A stretch of 64,000 nucleotides of DNA from Lytechinus pictus (lineage: Eukaryota; Echinodermata; Echinoidea; Temnopleuroida; Toxopneustidae): positions 7,047,001 through 7,111,000 of the forward strand of contig NW_026974141.1 in assembly GCF_037042905.1 (NCBI RefSeq), read 5' to 3'. Both the position numbers and the translations under genes were made by a program. Shown one piece after another: positions 10,911-22,886 of this stretch (position 1 is its first letter; each line of letters starts with the position of its first letter). Below the pieces are notes generated by a model. It was not told the DNA's origin. It saw only the letters and a program-made list of their open reading frames with translations, and made no database searches.

Positions 10911-13900
10911 CTGTGAAGGAGAAAGAGGGATAAAAGATAATGCTATAAACAGGAAGGAACTTGAAAGGGGGCAGAGAGAGGGAACGATGGATGACTTTAG
11001 AGAAACTGACTACAAATCTTGTAAAATTAGCGGAGGGTTCCATCATGTACATGTATGTCTGCATATACAGCAAATTAATAGTCTTGCATTGATGTTGAAT
11101 CATATATTTTTTTAATTATTTGCTTTGTCCTATTAAATAGCTCAGACATTTACCACTTCTATCCTTCTAGATTCATGATAGATTTAATGTCTATGAAGCC
11201 AACATACCACTTTGAATTTCACTGTTTTCTTTAAGATTATTTCTTTCGACCTTGGATTGCTGTCTATTCCCCATTTTTCAATAGTTCCATCTTAATCGAT
11301 AAGCTTGTATTTCAACAACTTATCAATCATACCCAAACTACTTCTTAAAAATAGATACAATTCAACCTCACAAACAGGTGATGAAAGTAGGGTGCAGTAC
11401 TCTCAGCAACAACCTGTAATGACTACCCAACTCCCAATAAATATGAAACCTATCACACAGTGGTATGGTAAAACAATATATTTTTAGGGGGAAAAGGGAA
11501 AATTAAAAAATCTTCACCAATAAAGGGTAGGAAAAGTAGAACTAGTTGAAGGCCTGTAAGAATAAGATTTATCAATACAGATTCATCTCTATATCTCAAC
11601 ATAATGATACGCCATGAACATATGTATCCAACAAGTTTTTTCTATTAAAGGTATAATAGAAAGTAATTGCAGCAAACAATTCATGAGAAAGCCTTTAAAA
11701 TCAAGTTTAATTACCACCATATTATCATAGATCTAGATCTGGCACATTGAAATCGACTCATCTTTGTGAAATCATGAACTATAAGCTGAAAACCGACAAT
11801 TCCAATGATAACTAACACATAAAGGCATATGTGGGACAGTGTATCAATATTGCTTGGAAAAATAACCGACATTTAATGGAATTCCGTCCTTATTTGCTAA
11901 TTTCTCAGCCACTAAAAATTGTTTTCCAGAGACAATTGGCACATATTTTTTAATCATACATACAAACACTTGGGTGGTCATTTTATTGGGATCTGTTCGA
12001 AGTCTTCAAACTCATTTTTAGATCATTACTACAACTGGTATTTTTAAGCTTCAAACATGTAATCTAACTTTGAAAATCCATATTTTAACTCACATGAGAG
12101 CTGTCCTCAGGAGGGCAAGTCCATTTTGCTGTAGGTGACACCTTAATTTACCCACGTTCTTCCCCTCAGAGGTCTTGATGCTCGTACCAGCTGGGATAGT
12201 AGGTATTGCATTCCTGGGTAAATGGAAACAAAAAGAAATTAATCAAATGGATTTTTGAATTAAACTCATGGTTATTCTTTGCAGTGTCTCTCATTATCAT
12301 GATCATAATAATTTATTTATTTATCTATATAGTGCCATCTATCTAGAAATATTCTATTCCGAGGCATGTTATTATTATTATCATTACCCAATTTTAGCTC
12401 GAGCTGCCTTTCAGCGCTCATGCATTCACGGAAATAATCCTGCCGGGTACCCATTCACCTCACCTGGGTTGAGTGCAGCACAGTGTGGATAAATTTCTTG
12501 CTGAAGGAAATTACGCTGTGGTGTCATCATCATCATCGATCTAAAATTCTTAAATCTGGTTTTGTCCCTGTGAACCAGGGTGGCCGGATTCACCTCACAC
12601 TCGCAGCAATCGCCCTCACACCGTCCCTCCACTTTGCGCAACCTAGCGCATCCTCCATCCATCCTCAGCCCAACCCTCCTACTCTCCTCCTCCACTTGGA
12701 TAAACTACTAGTAAATGTCACCTCTTTTTCTGTCATGTTATTAACTTGCAAGTCCATCCCATTAAAGAAGTGGATTTTAATAAATATAGAATTAGCATAA
12801 TGCTGGAAATTTCATCAAAATCATAATCAGAAGTACTGCTAGAAAGTTTTGCCAGCTTAAAGGGATGCTCCAGGCTGAGAATATTCATAGCTAAATAAAT
12901 AGAGTTAAGTTCACAGAGCAAAATGCTGAAAATTTCATCAAAATCAGATAACAAATAATGAAGTTATTATTGTATGCACGTTGCCATTAATATATTCATT
13001 AGGTGAGCTGATGTCACATCCCCACTTTCCTTTTTCTTATGTTATTAACATGAAATCATGATCGTTTCATTTTTTCATACATGTGTAAATGATGTGTCTC
13101 TATTATGATGAAATAAGTTGCAGCTATACATAACTAATGCACTTAATTAGTTGTCAATCCAATTGTTTTAGTTCTTGATAGAAAATGTTTAATAAACCTA
13201 ATTTCATAAAATAAAATACAAAAGTACAAGTGGGGATATGACATCATCAGTCCACCTAATGAATATTCATGAAGACATACCTAGAACCGTTTCACCGGAA
13301 TAATGCAAATCTGTAAAATTCAATAACTTGATTATTTGTTATCGGATTCTACATAACAGGTGATACGTAAGTGAGGGAACCAATGACGTCACCCTCTCAT
13401 TATCATCATAGAACATTTCATTTTTTTTTTTTGCAGATTTGACAATAGGGAAAATCTGTATCAAATCAAAAAAGTTTACAACATTGGCAAATCCATACAG
13501 TATGTTCAGAGAAAAATCAAACTGTGTTTTACATTATCTTAATGTGCCAAAAGAATGTGATATTTTATACGTAAAATATATTGTAATAATGAATCACATG
13601 TTCCTTACCCTGTAAACTGGATTGGCATAATCCTTTTCCTAATGACACCTGTATGATGTGTCCTAGCAGTCAGTTCCTGGCCCAAATAGCAACCCTTTGT
13701 GAAACTCACTAAATATAAAAAGAAAGAAAAATCATTGATTATTGAAGTGCCATGCAAATCAGTGATGGCAGTACACATGTACGCCCTCGTCAGGGCAGCC
13801 ATGCATCTAATCAAGGCCACCGCACACCATATGATTGGTCTGCGACCAGATTTTGAAATAGAACATTCATGTAGTTAACATTTGATGCAACAATTGAGAC

Positions 13901-16900
13901 AAATCACTGTACAAATACTTAATGATATTCAAAGCTGGGACTATGCTTCCATCCTTATTAGAATAAAAAGTAACTGAATGTCTAGTCGTAATGACGATTC
14001 ATGGAAATCATGCGATAGGATACAATTTCAAACCAATTAGGCCTTTACTGAGAAATAAAGGCTTACATTCATCCAAAATTGTTATAAAAGTATTCTTAAC
14101 TTTAAGTTGAACCTAACATGTTAAAGATAAAAATTTCATTCACATTTTCGGAAAATAAATTGACTCATTCGATGAGCAAACTATTTTGATTTATTTTCTC
14201 CTCAGAAAATTCTTAAGGAATTGGCAAATTTTCTGCAGCCCTCCCACCCCACACCCTTCACTGAAATCAATCCATACAAAGTACAATCATCAACAAAGAA
14301 ATGGCTTTATATATATATATATATATATATATGGTCAATAATATCAAAGAACAAAGTATTAAAACATAAAAGCCTAGATTTGAGAATCACTTCTTTTAAC
14401 TAATACCGGTAATGTACATGCAGCTTGTTCTTTCTTGTTTTTATTTCACTGCAAAAAGGAATGCTTATAGCACTTCCATTTCATTAAATGTAGGATAAAA
14501 GAGTATAGTTGACAAATTCCTTCCTCTGGGGCATAGGTGCCATGGCTAGGATAGAACCCCAGATTTCAATTGTCTCGTCAGGTGCCTTTGACCACTCGGC
14601 AATGGCACCTAGTTGCTGAAATACAGATGATTAAGCCAGCCAACCCCCCCCCCCCCTCCAGCTGAGATCATAATAACTTGCCTCCATTCATGTAAGCTAG
14701 GTTGGACTCGAGAGGGAGACATTCGCCCGGTGGAAGCTCGTCGACCCCTTCAGCCACGCCCCACTGATAACGATGGGTCCTGTAGTGGTTTTCGCTAACC
14801 TCTTCCACATCAGGGACTAAACAACATATAGAAATGAGAAATATAACAGAGTCAAAGACTTAGAGGCATAAAAATTGTTTTATACAGATAATGTCTCCTA
14901 CTTCAGATAAACTATTTTATCAGTCTAAAATACCCAGAGAATACTTCAGTGCAGTGGCACAGCCGTCCTTTCCTTCCAATGTGAATTTTACAAGTGATCA
15001 ATTAACGAAATAACGATTTGTTTTAGAAAGAGGCGTAAATAAATAAAACAAACAAATTTGTGCGCTTCATTATTGAATTTTTATGACAACATACCTGCAA
15101 TAGTGAAAATATCATACATACATGTATTGCCAGGGCTGGTAAAAGATTGTCAAAGAGGGTGCACTGGTTTGGAAATGTTTCTGTTTGCTTATGGATACTC
15201 CCGTAGGAACTCAGCAGGACAGCGTTTTGCTGGTAAACGCCAAGCTGGCATATAACCAATTCCCTAGGAAATATTTTACGTCTAGGTTAATCAGTCATAG
15301 TGGCTGACGTTATAGACGACAGATATCACTCTCGGGCCTTATTATCAAAGTGGAGACAATGGCAGAGTTAGGTTTCAAACTCACAACTTTCAGATTATGA
15401 GTCGAATGCTCTAACCACCGGACTACAAGCAGGATTTGGTCAGAAAAAATTTGACAACCATAATAATAATAATAATTGGCTTTTATATAGCGCTTTATCA
15501 ATCTACGACTGCTCAAAGCGCTTCACAATTATTATTATTACCCAGTCACTGGATTCATAGCATTTCAAGCAGCCTGTTAGGCGCACACTTGCTAAACCAA
15601 CCACAATGAGGGTTGTTTCCTACCGGTACCCAATTAGCACATGGGTGAGAGTGGCAAAGTGTGGATTGACGCCTTGCCAAAGGACGCTAAGCCATGGTGG
15701 GATTCGAACATACGACCCTCTGATTTAATATAAGGCGAGAGTCAGAACCGCTACACCACGATGCTTCCACAAGAAAGGTCTTTGCTCCAAAATGAAGGTG
15801 ATTTTGGTCAAATTTCTAGTATACCAATCTGATTTCCAGAGGGTGTTGCCTAAGGTACTGTATAACATATATGCAGCACCTCAGAAAAATCTTGGGGGTG
15901 CACCAGGGCCATGGGTATTATCATTATTATTATTATTATTACTTGGCATCACCTGTGCCTGGGAGACAAAAAGCGAACTGAATCACTATGACCCGCAGGT
16001 CTCTCCTCCCAATATAACTGATTGGGGGAGTGCAGTGGACCACTACACCGGGGTTTCCCCCTACTGACTTATACGAATAGTGCAGTGGGTTCTTAACGTA
16101 CAAAGGTGGGGACTCTCCTCTACACGGGGCCTCCATTTAACGTCCTATCCGAGGGATGGAGTGTTTTCCAATTTCCATTGTAACATAGCCTGCATCTATG
16201 AAACATGGGAGAGACGTTTACACACAACGCACTGGCTTCAGTCATCCGCCCGGGGTGGACTCAAACCCGCGATCTTTGGTTGACGGGCAGACGTGTTACC
16301 GACTGAGCCAACAACACTCTCTATTACATACAGTGTACCTAGAGGGTCAATGTTACATTTCATTTTGGGCACGAGATTAAAAAGAATTAAAGCCTGCCTG
16401 TTTTCTGTATTTTGGAATGGAATAAAAGGAACTGATAACTGACTGCAGCTAATGTACTGTATAAAGCAGGTTCAGACTGTTCCACATTGCTTTACTGCAA
16501 TGGCAATAAACAATGCATTGTAAACAAGACACTGCTGAATAAACATTTGAAAAAGACTGCATGTGTAGAACAAGCTCAAAGTCTCTTCTCTTGTACACTT
16601 CGGAGTGACATTACTTATCAGCCATTTTTTTGTTTGGTTTTTGCCTCTTACAGGAATAGTACTGGTACATGTACAGTATATTGAAAAATACACAAGCTAC
16701 TGTCAAGATGAATATAGTGTTTTCATGCTGCACATGGCACTAAAATTACACCAACTGTCTCTAATTTTCTATACGTTTAAACACAAGATTGATACAAAGG
16801 GTTTATTTGGATTGCCAGTTCGATTTCTTTTATAAAAAAATTCAAGACATTTTTTTCTATTTGGTCTTCTACTGTTTCATCTCATCCAATGGTACATGTA

Positions 16901-18053
16901 TATACCTCACATTTATTCCCATATTCATGTACAGCTTGAAAAGAAAACTAAATGAAATATCAAACATATGGTGATTGAGAGTTGAATGACTAATCAATCT
17001 CAAATTGTTTCATAATGTACATGTAGGCAAATTTACAATGGAAAAATCAATTTGCCATTTTGTAATTTTTGATCTTTTTTGTTTTGTTTTGCCTTGCTTT
17101 GCTTTGCTTTGTTTTGTTTCATTTTCTTTCATTTCATTTCTTTTTATGCCATTTCATTTAATTCCATTTCATTTCAGTCCAATTCAATTCAATATTGAAA
17201 TGTACTTTTGCAAAGGGGCAATAATATAGATAGCTTGTTTTTTGTTTAAATTACTTCTCAACAGTTTTTTATTAGTATGGTTATGAAATGCTTTTAACCA
17301 GCAATGCAGCAATCACTGAAATAAGTCGTACATTCAACATATGAATATAAAAACGACCAAAATCCATCTTCAGCAAATCAAGATAAATGAAACATTTTTT
17401 GTCAGCACGATGTGTATTTTTATCAGCCTTTTATTCATTTTGGCCTCTTTCTGGTGGAAGTCAAGTATTACGCACAAAATCAATTCCTTTATACACAACA
17501 ATTTCTGATATCGCGGGAGTGGTTTATGGTACACCAAGTGTAAAGTCCTGGAAGGACTGAGATGAGAAAAGTGGATAGAAATGGAGATGAAATAGACAGG
17601 CGAGAAAGTGGAGATTTGAAAGTAGCGTATTCTTTTCGAAGTGAGTGTAGTCCTTAAAAGGACTGAACCAGAAGAAGTGGAAAGCTGAGAAGTAGATAGG
17701 CTTGAGTAGAATTTCCGATACATGTCTCATTCAATCAAGCCCGGAGATGGACTTAGATCATTCTTATGCTATGCTTTGTGCTTTCAAGCTCTGGAGAAGA
17801 ACCTACCTTGGTCGTCACGGGAGATGATGACCCTCTGACCTAAGCCTTTGACCCTGGGGTCAGTGAATAAATGAGACTGACCAGACTGAGAACCTGGACT
17901 AGGAGTGGTACCTGGACTAAAGACGGACCAAACCTGGTACTCTGAATCCAAGGATGTGATATCGACCTGGGGGTAATGTGACAAAATAAACAAAAACAAT
18001 CATGATGAAAAAATAATCATCAGATAAGCATAATCTGAATAACAACAACAGCT

Positions 18054-18088
<35 letters not shown>

Positions 18089-21000
18089 GATAGTGATAAT
18101 AATTCTAATTAATAACAATTAATAACAGTCATAATAATAATCTAATAATGAGGTGGCAATCTGTTTCCATGGTGACAATACATTATAACAATAAATGGAC
18201 CAAAAAAATATTTAAGTTGTAGTAGAAGTTAATCTTAATCCAGCACTTTTCTAATCTCCACAAGAATGTAATTTTTATACTAATTTCACTTGTTTATCTC
18301 TTTTTGCCACGGAAGTCATACTAGATCAACGATATATTTTTTATAAATGTTATATTCATAAAATTATAGAACTGACCTTCTTTCTTATCCTGTACAATTT
18401 GAGATGCTTTTGTAATTCCTGTGAGATGGCACTATCACATTCTAAAAGAAATGATGGTATCTCATCGCTCTCATCTCTGCTCCATTGGTAGCACAAAACA
18501 TCATACAGAACTCGGCCCTGCATTGTGTGAATACATACATTCAATAATTTTTTTTTTTTTTCATTTAAAAGAGAATGAAACCCTTGAAACAAGATGACTC
18601 GTATGTAACAGATAATAAGAAACCCTATTAAATGAAAGTTTTAGAAAAATTGAGTAAGTTTAGTAGAAAACTGTGAGCATTTAAGTTGAGATTGATTATG
18701 CTATGGAGATCCTCCCATTGGCAATGTGACGAAGATGTGTGATGTCACACATTCTATGAACAACTTCTCCATCATGCCTGTACATATATCACATTGACTC
18801 TCTCTTGTATCAAGTCAATCGGTACATCAGTTGTTCTTTTTTTCAGAGGACATTTTATATCAGTTTCACAAATATATCATGACCAAAGTGCTTGAACATT
18901 ATAATGAGCAAAATAGATATTTGGGGTCTATTTTCAGGGTCCAAAGAAGAGAGTTGTCCATGTGTGACATGACACCACACAAGTCATCTTAATCGCATTG
19001 CCAAAAGGAGGGTCTCCATATAAGTGATCTCAACATTCAAATGCTCATAACTGTCTCATCATTTATTCACTTTTTCTCAAACTTACGTTTATCTCAATCT
19101 TACACTTTTGTATTTTCTCACAAGTTGACTTGAGTTTCATTCTCCTCTAATTAAATTAAATTAGCAAGTACGGAAGGAGGGGAAATAGGAAAACAGAAAG
19201 GTGAAAGTTTGAATGAAATTAGACATGGAAGGAGAAAGTTATGGCTAAAACTTAGATCAATATTAAGATATAATTCCAAATGGAAACTCTTCCATTTATT
19301 TATTTATTTCTCACTGGTAGTGAATAAAAATACAACAGAGATACATGTACATGTATGTACCATATTGTTTGGTGTCCTCATTATAGAAAGATATCTTGAA
19401 ATCAAAATCACTTAAATCAAAACTCTTTGAACAAATATAACTTTTAGGAATTCTTTGTGTTGGAGAAAACTATAAAAAAAAAATTCTAAAATAAAATAAG
19501 TAAATAATATAGCCTTTGTATAGTGCACGTACATGTATCCACCACCTTGCTAGGTGCTATAAGGAGCTCCTATATTACCCCGGCTAAGCTAGTCTACCGA
19601 TTCCTGTGCGCACAGCTTTTTTTTCAAAAATTAACACTTTCAGCAAAGGGCACCAGAATTTCCAGAAAAAAACAAAACTCACTTGTTTATTTAGAAACAT
19701 GGAATAGATGACCTCTTGACCTCCCTCCTTGTCGAGCTGTTCTATGTCATTGGTCATCAAACCCTGGAGGAGGTCAGAAGCATCGCGGCCTTTCACCAAC
19801 ACAAGACTACGACCCGACATCTTTGACCCTTGATGGAGAAAATTGAGAAAATACAAAAATGAAATTATCTGTCATACTGTTATGAATTACATGTAGTGTA
19901 TCTTGTAGTTGTATCAAGAAAAACAATACAAGTTTCATTTTAGCTGTTTGAAAAGTTACAATATATTTTGATTGGCATGATTTTGATACTGCAACCCACG
20001 AGGGTTTTTTTAATTTAATACAATTCAATGTTTTGATTTACAAATCATCAAAAACAAGTACAAGTGCTGTAGAAGTAAATACATTTGAAATTCATGGACA
20101 ATTACATAATAGATATTTTTACAGTCAAATTGGAACTACAATTGAGCGAAGCTTGTGGCTGTGGGTTTATTGTAGTTCCCCCTGGAATGATAATAAGTGA
20201 GCTGTGTACATGAAGTTAAAAGAATAATAAATATAAACACCACTTAAACCCATGCAACACTTTAGATATGTAGGACTGTTATTTTGACATTTGGTTTCCT
20301 TTAATAGTTTAGTTATTTATAGTTCAAGCTTTGGTATTTAGTTCAGCTTTGTTTACATTCTTGATTTTCTGTTGTCATCCATTGATTTCCATTTTACTTT
20401 CAACCTGCTTCTCCTGTCATTCCTTTCCTATTCAGATGTGTTCATTCATTACATTCCCACATCTGATTCTTTCGTTCAACATTCTTATTATGTAATCATC
20501 CCAATATCTTATTCATCTCTTACCTCTATCTCTTATTGGTTATTTTTATGAATTAGACTTTTCCACTTTCAGTTGGCTTCTGCATTCTCTTTATTTTCAT
20601 TGGTTGATTTTGTGTAATTTGAATATATGCTAATTTAGTAATGCAATTCTGAGTTTTACTGGGGTAAGGAAGCTCAGCAAATAAAGCAGCGCGCTACCAG
20701 ACTTCATCGAGTTAAGTTCAATTTTGTTCCTGTGTCTTCATAGTTAAGTTCCATCTTCTCCTATCCATTTGCTTCTGTTTGATGTGTGATTGAGCTTGTG
20801 TTATTCCCATCTTCAGTTGAACATTTATTTCCCCATATACTGTATTATTAACCGTATCAGACATCTGAGCAGGGCAACTTTGATACATTGTTGCCTGCTT
20901 AAGACTGGGATCAAATGGCCGGTCAATAAATTTCCAATTGTTTATCCACGGGCCCAATTTACTGCCCGCTCAGAAAAGTAAATGAGAAAATGCGTGGAAA

Positions 21001-22259
21001 TGTAGCGGGCAATAAAGCAGAGCTAACATCCGGGTATTCTACGCGTTTTTGTACGCGTCCTTGAACCGCACAGTGCTATACGTCATGTTAATCAAGTTGA
21101 GACGACGCTGGATACTGCGTCCCTAGGCCAGGGACGCGTCATCTCAATTACGTCACAATGGTAAAGTTCAGAGGCCCAGTCTGCTCAACATGACAAACTA
21201 GATTCTCATTCTTAAACTTTAAAATATCTAAATTTTAATGATTTTTGCTCTGGATGTCTGATTTGGTTAATAATAGCAATATTGACTGGCCTGGGGGCGA
21301 AAGGACATATATCGCCCTCACTAAATTGCTATCACCCTCGTCTACAACTCGGGCAATAAAAAAATCGAGTTTGGGCGATATATGTCCTTTCGCCCCGAGG
21401 CCAGTCAATTATAGTACTACAGGGATAGGGATGGAAGGGGTACAATTTGTGAACCAGTTTATAGCTTTTAATTACTTTGATTAATTCATCAAACTGAATC
21501 AGTTTCCAACTTGTGATTTTAACACAATAATTTTTCTATCCACAGAATACAATTCAAGTGCTACAATTCCCATGACATTAAAAGGGGGAGTGAACTGTGT
21601 GTGGTCTCTCATTGACTGTGTGGTGGTATAAATACATAGTCTGAAAATATACGTTTTCAGATATCTACACATATTATAAGAAAATCAATTGACCTATAAT
21701 TGTATTTGCATCTATAGAGAAACTAAAATGTTTTTAGAGGAAAAGTAATCGTTTTGCTACTTAGTAACATATTATTGCGGTATACATGTATTGAGTGGTT
21801 GATTAGCATGTTATCATTCAAGTGGGTCTATATTACTAGACTACACTAGCATTATGGGTCAGGAAACTGACCAGGTATGAGTAGTTGAGGACTCGAGATG
21901 GCGCTATTGGTTCGTATCTGCTTGAAGAGCAGTGCAGTCACAGACTCATTGAAAGGGTTGTATTCATAAGCATTCTCTGCTTGAAGGGATATAGGGAGGA
22001 GGGGGTATAGTTGTTTTCAACTTTTGATAGAATGTCCAAAGTTCACCAAGAAATCAGTCTAAACCTCACCATTCAAAGCTGAAATTCCTTGATGATTTAG
22101 ACCTTCGTTTGAAGAACAAATTTGTCTCCCGACCATGCTAGTCTGTAAAGCTCTTCTCAGTATCCCATCTTTGTTGAGATTCCTGTAACATCGGTTACAT
22201 AGCTGGTGGATAGAGGCCAACTTCATATGCTTTGCAAAGACAGAAAGAACTTCCATCAT
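10817..22259 (-). CDS. IBA57: IBA57 iron-sulfur cluster assembly factor, whole gene (8 coding exons)
   Basis: IBA57 (YgfZ/CAF17 family, GcvT-like fold) is a folate-binding mitochondrial matrix protein that works with ISCA1/ISCA2 in making [4Fe-4S] clusters, for example for aconitase and lipoate synthase. The coding exons on the minus strand are 22259-22070, 19828-19683, 18517-18377, 17966-17807, 14816-14682, 13708-13609, 12213-12094 and 10910-10817. All phases join without error to a 361-residue protein; the human protein is about 356. Visible family features are ALVxVxG-like and [10 protein letters not shown] near residues 70-90, GRVLYDV at 113-119, and [17 protein letters not shown] at 262-278, which contains the family signature. 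The end is [10 protein letters not shown]. Residues 1-60 are basic and hydroxylated with few acids, consistent with a mitochondrial presequence. The start is the first of two adjacent ATGs; an acceptor-like TTTTAG just upstream allows a further 5' UTR exon. Intron 5 uses a GC donor. Confidence 0.95.
12094..12213 (-). CDS. IBA57: IBA57 exon 7
   Basis: 39 codons within split codons: [20 protein letters not shown] then [19 protein letters not shown]. This is the C-terminal barrel, with the usual G..I....G..VG.L......GLALLR pattern. Acceptor CCCAG|GAAT, donor CTCAT|gtgagt. Confidence 0.95.
12364..12520 (-). repeat. SINE-like fragment in IBA57 intron 6
   Basis: Shares CCGGGTACCCATTCACCTCA-type sequence and GAGTGCAGCACAGTGTGGAT with the copy at 36490-36672, and has an ATT-rich tail at its left end. 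The tRNA-like head is missing, so this copy is 5' truncated. Confidence 0.7.
12858..13425. mobile_element. MITE in IBA57 intron 6
   Basis: Inverted structure: AAATTTCATCAAAATCAGAT, TTCATTAGGTG and GATGTCACATCCCCACTTT on the left mirror AAGTGGGGATATGACATCAT, CACCTAATGAATATTCAT and ATTTGTTATCGGATT on the right. A fragment of the same family (CTGATGTCATATCCCCACTT) begins near 36685. Non-coding. Confidence 0.75.
13609..13708 (-). CDS. IBA57: IBA57 exon 6 (KGCYLGQE signature)
   Basis: Carries [20 protein letters not shown] and then [17 protein letters not shown]-x-G-Q-E is the defining YgfZ/IBA57 motif, containing the Cys needed for function in the family. Acceptor TTTAG|TGAG, donor ACAGG|gtaagg. 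Confidence 0.97.
14310..14332. repeat. (TA)n microsatellite
   Basis: About eleven TA units in IBA57 intron 5. Confidence 0.9.
14535..14610 (-). repeat. tRNA-like sequence (pseudo-tRNA or SINE head)
   Basis: Read on the minus strand it starts AGGTGCC and ends GGCACCT, a perfect 7-bp acceptor pairing. It has a D-arm-like TGCCGAGTGGTCAAAGGCA (B-box-like GGTTC follows later), as in Ser/Leu tRNAs. The anticodon stem is poor and the T arm is irregular, so it is a degenerate tRNA or a tRNA-derived repeat, not a functional tRNA gene. Confidence 0.45.
14682..14816 (-). CDS. IBA57: IBA57 exon 5 (GC donor)
   Basis: Translation [20 protein letters not shown] then [11 protein letters not shown] and [12 protein letters not shown], the conserved Y..R.Y..GV.EG..ELPPG...PLE.N block. 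The acceptor is TTTAG|TCCC. The donor is GGAG|gcaagt: only this GC site leaves the one base needed to join exon 6 in frame as [12 protein letters not shown]. No usable GT donor exists nearby. Confidence 0.93.
15360..15426 (-). repeat. tRNA-Met-derived SINE head
   Basis: On the minus strand GACTCATAATCTGAAAG and TTGTGAGTTTGAAACC reproduce the anticodon arm (CAU) and T arm of elongator tRNA-Met. The 5' half is diverged and the acceptor does not close, so this is a tRNA-derived repeat. Confidence 0.55.
15460..15775 (-). mobile_element. tRNA-headed SINE copy
   Basis: Minus-strand order: tRNA-like head (GGTGTAGCGGTTCTGACTCTC and GTTCGAATCCCACCATGGC-type boxes, 15773-15690), a body with GGTACCGGTAGGAAACAACC-like sequence, and a tail with AAGCGCT..AAGCGCTATA followed by an (ATT)n run at about 15460-15477. 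Related copies lie at 12364 and 36490. It sits in IBA57 intron 4. Confidence 0.7.
15912..16310 (-). mobile_element. second SINE family copy
   Basis: Minus strand: tRNA-like head (TGGCTCAGTCGGTAACACG then GGGTTTGAGTCCACCC, about 16306-16240), a body with GGATAGGACGTTAAATGGAG, and a terminal (AAT)n tail at about 15917-15941. In IBA57 intron 4. The rest of this intron (16311-17806) shows only low-complexity TTTTG/CATTT runs at 17070-17190 and nothing else recognised. Confidence 0.65.
17807..17966 (-). CDS. IBA57: IBA57 exon 4
   Basis: 53 codons plus one base. Begins [16 protein letters not shown], continues through a Ser/Pro/Gly loop, then [20 protein letters not shown], which matches the family DPR..LGxR segment. 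Acceptor CCCCAG|GTC; donor CAAG|gtaggt. Confidence 0.95.
18048..18150. repeat. (AAT)n microsatellite
   Basis: Interrupted aataataat run in IBA57 intron 3's flank region, upstream (in gene sense) of exon 4. No other function visible. Confidence 0.85.
18377..18517 (-). CDS. IBA57: IBA57 exon 3
   Basis: 47 codons, phase 0 at both ends (ATGCAG|GGCC; AAG|gtcagt). Starts [13 protein letters not shown], matching the family GRTLYDVILY strand, and ends in the basic [11 protein letters not shown] helix that precedes the V(D/E)I strand of exon 4. Confidence 0.95.
18630..19095. mobile_element. palindromic MITE in IBA57 intron 2
   Basis: Left arm GAGATCCTCCCATTGGCAAT then GATGTGTGATGTCACAC; right arm GTGTGACATGACACCACAC then GCATTGCCAAAAGGAGGGTC. 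Outer blocks (TTTAAGTTGAGATTGA and TGATCTCAACATTCAAATG) are also inverted. Non-coding. Confidence 0.75.
19683..19828 (-). CDS. IBA57: IBA57 exon 2
   Basis: Acceptor is CAAG|GGTCAAAG, chosen because it keeps the frame from exon 1 (phase 1); the next AG would break it. Translation [20 protein letters not shown] then [16 protein letters not shown] and YSMFLNKQ. This is the conserved N-terminal folate-binding-fold strand and the LLQGLMTND motif. Donor CAA|gtgagt. Confidence 0.95.
19829..21282. other. IBA57 intron 1, mostly unrecognised
   Basis: AT-rich intron DNA. Around 21000-21170 a block with CGCTGGAT and CAATTACGTCACAATG recurs near 34380-34440, so it is part of a dispersed repeat. No exon or ncRNA signal seen. 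Confidence 0.4.
21281..21411. mobile_element. near-perfect 130-bp palindromic MITE
   Basis: Terminal arms of about 37 bp: ATTGACTGGCCTGGGGGCG then AAAGGACATATATCGCCC at the left, and GGGCGATATATGTCCTTT then CGCCCCGAGGCCAGTCAAT at the right, with one mismatch. A second smaller inverted pair (CTCGTCTACAACTCGGGC) fills the middle. In IBA57 intron 1. Confidence 0.85.
22070..22259 (-). CDS. IBA57: IBA57 exon 1 (mitochondrial presequence)
   Basis: 63 codons plus one base, from ATG at 22259 to the donor AATG|gtgagg at 22069. The translation contains [20 protein letters not shown] and [13 protein letters not shown], Arg/Ser-rich as in an import signal. The N-terminus is the least conserved part of the family, so the assignment rests on correct phase with exon 2 and position. 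Confidence 0.8.
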
Positions 22260-22439
22260 GAAAACTTCAAACCTAAAAGATAAAATGATAATTTTATGGC
22301 AAGATGACAGATTGATTTTTGTATTTATTTTTAGGCAAGTCAATTCTTTTCCATTAAATAGTAGAAAAAATTAATCTATTTATTTACTGATCAGTCAAAT
22401 GTTTATTCATTCAGCATAGGAAATACATGAAAGTGATGG

Positions 22440-22886
22440 GCAATAAGCCTGTTCACGGTTGTAAACTGCGCACGAGCAGAAAAAGGTCATTGGAGACAAC
22501 CATGAAGGTGGCTTTCAAATTCACTGACATAGGCATTTGTGATTTGATGATTATTCATGTATTCCTTTCAAAATGTTTATCACATCCAAGCTGAAGTGTA
22601 ATAAATAGAGCCTTCCTAATCACTGGTATTTGACAGTAGCCTAAACAATAGTCAAATGTGCCAAAGGCAGACGATAAAACAGATTTCCAAACTTTATGAA
22701 GTTTATCCCTGATGTACTATTCTAGTCACCTGGTCTATACAATGCCTTTTGTTCTTAGAATTTGAATACTCTACCGGTAAAGCCTACGTAACATCTACAT
22801 TTGAAAATGATAGTGCTTATCCTAATGAAAAATCACAAAGGTCATTTGAAAAAAGTTGATCATGAGCTAACCGTGAACTGGCTTAT
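22440..22886. mobile_element. MITE upstream of IBA57
   Basis: Inverted ends AATAAGCCTGTTCACGGTT and AACCGTGAACTGGCTTATT. No coding capacity. It lies about 180 bp upstream of the IBA57 ATG, so it may overlap promoter or a 5' UTR intron. Confidence 0.75.

Noticed and set aside
14535-14610. A functional tRNA gene
   Set aside because: The acceptor pairs well but the anticodon stem and T arm do not, so it was listed as a tRNA-like repeat only.
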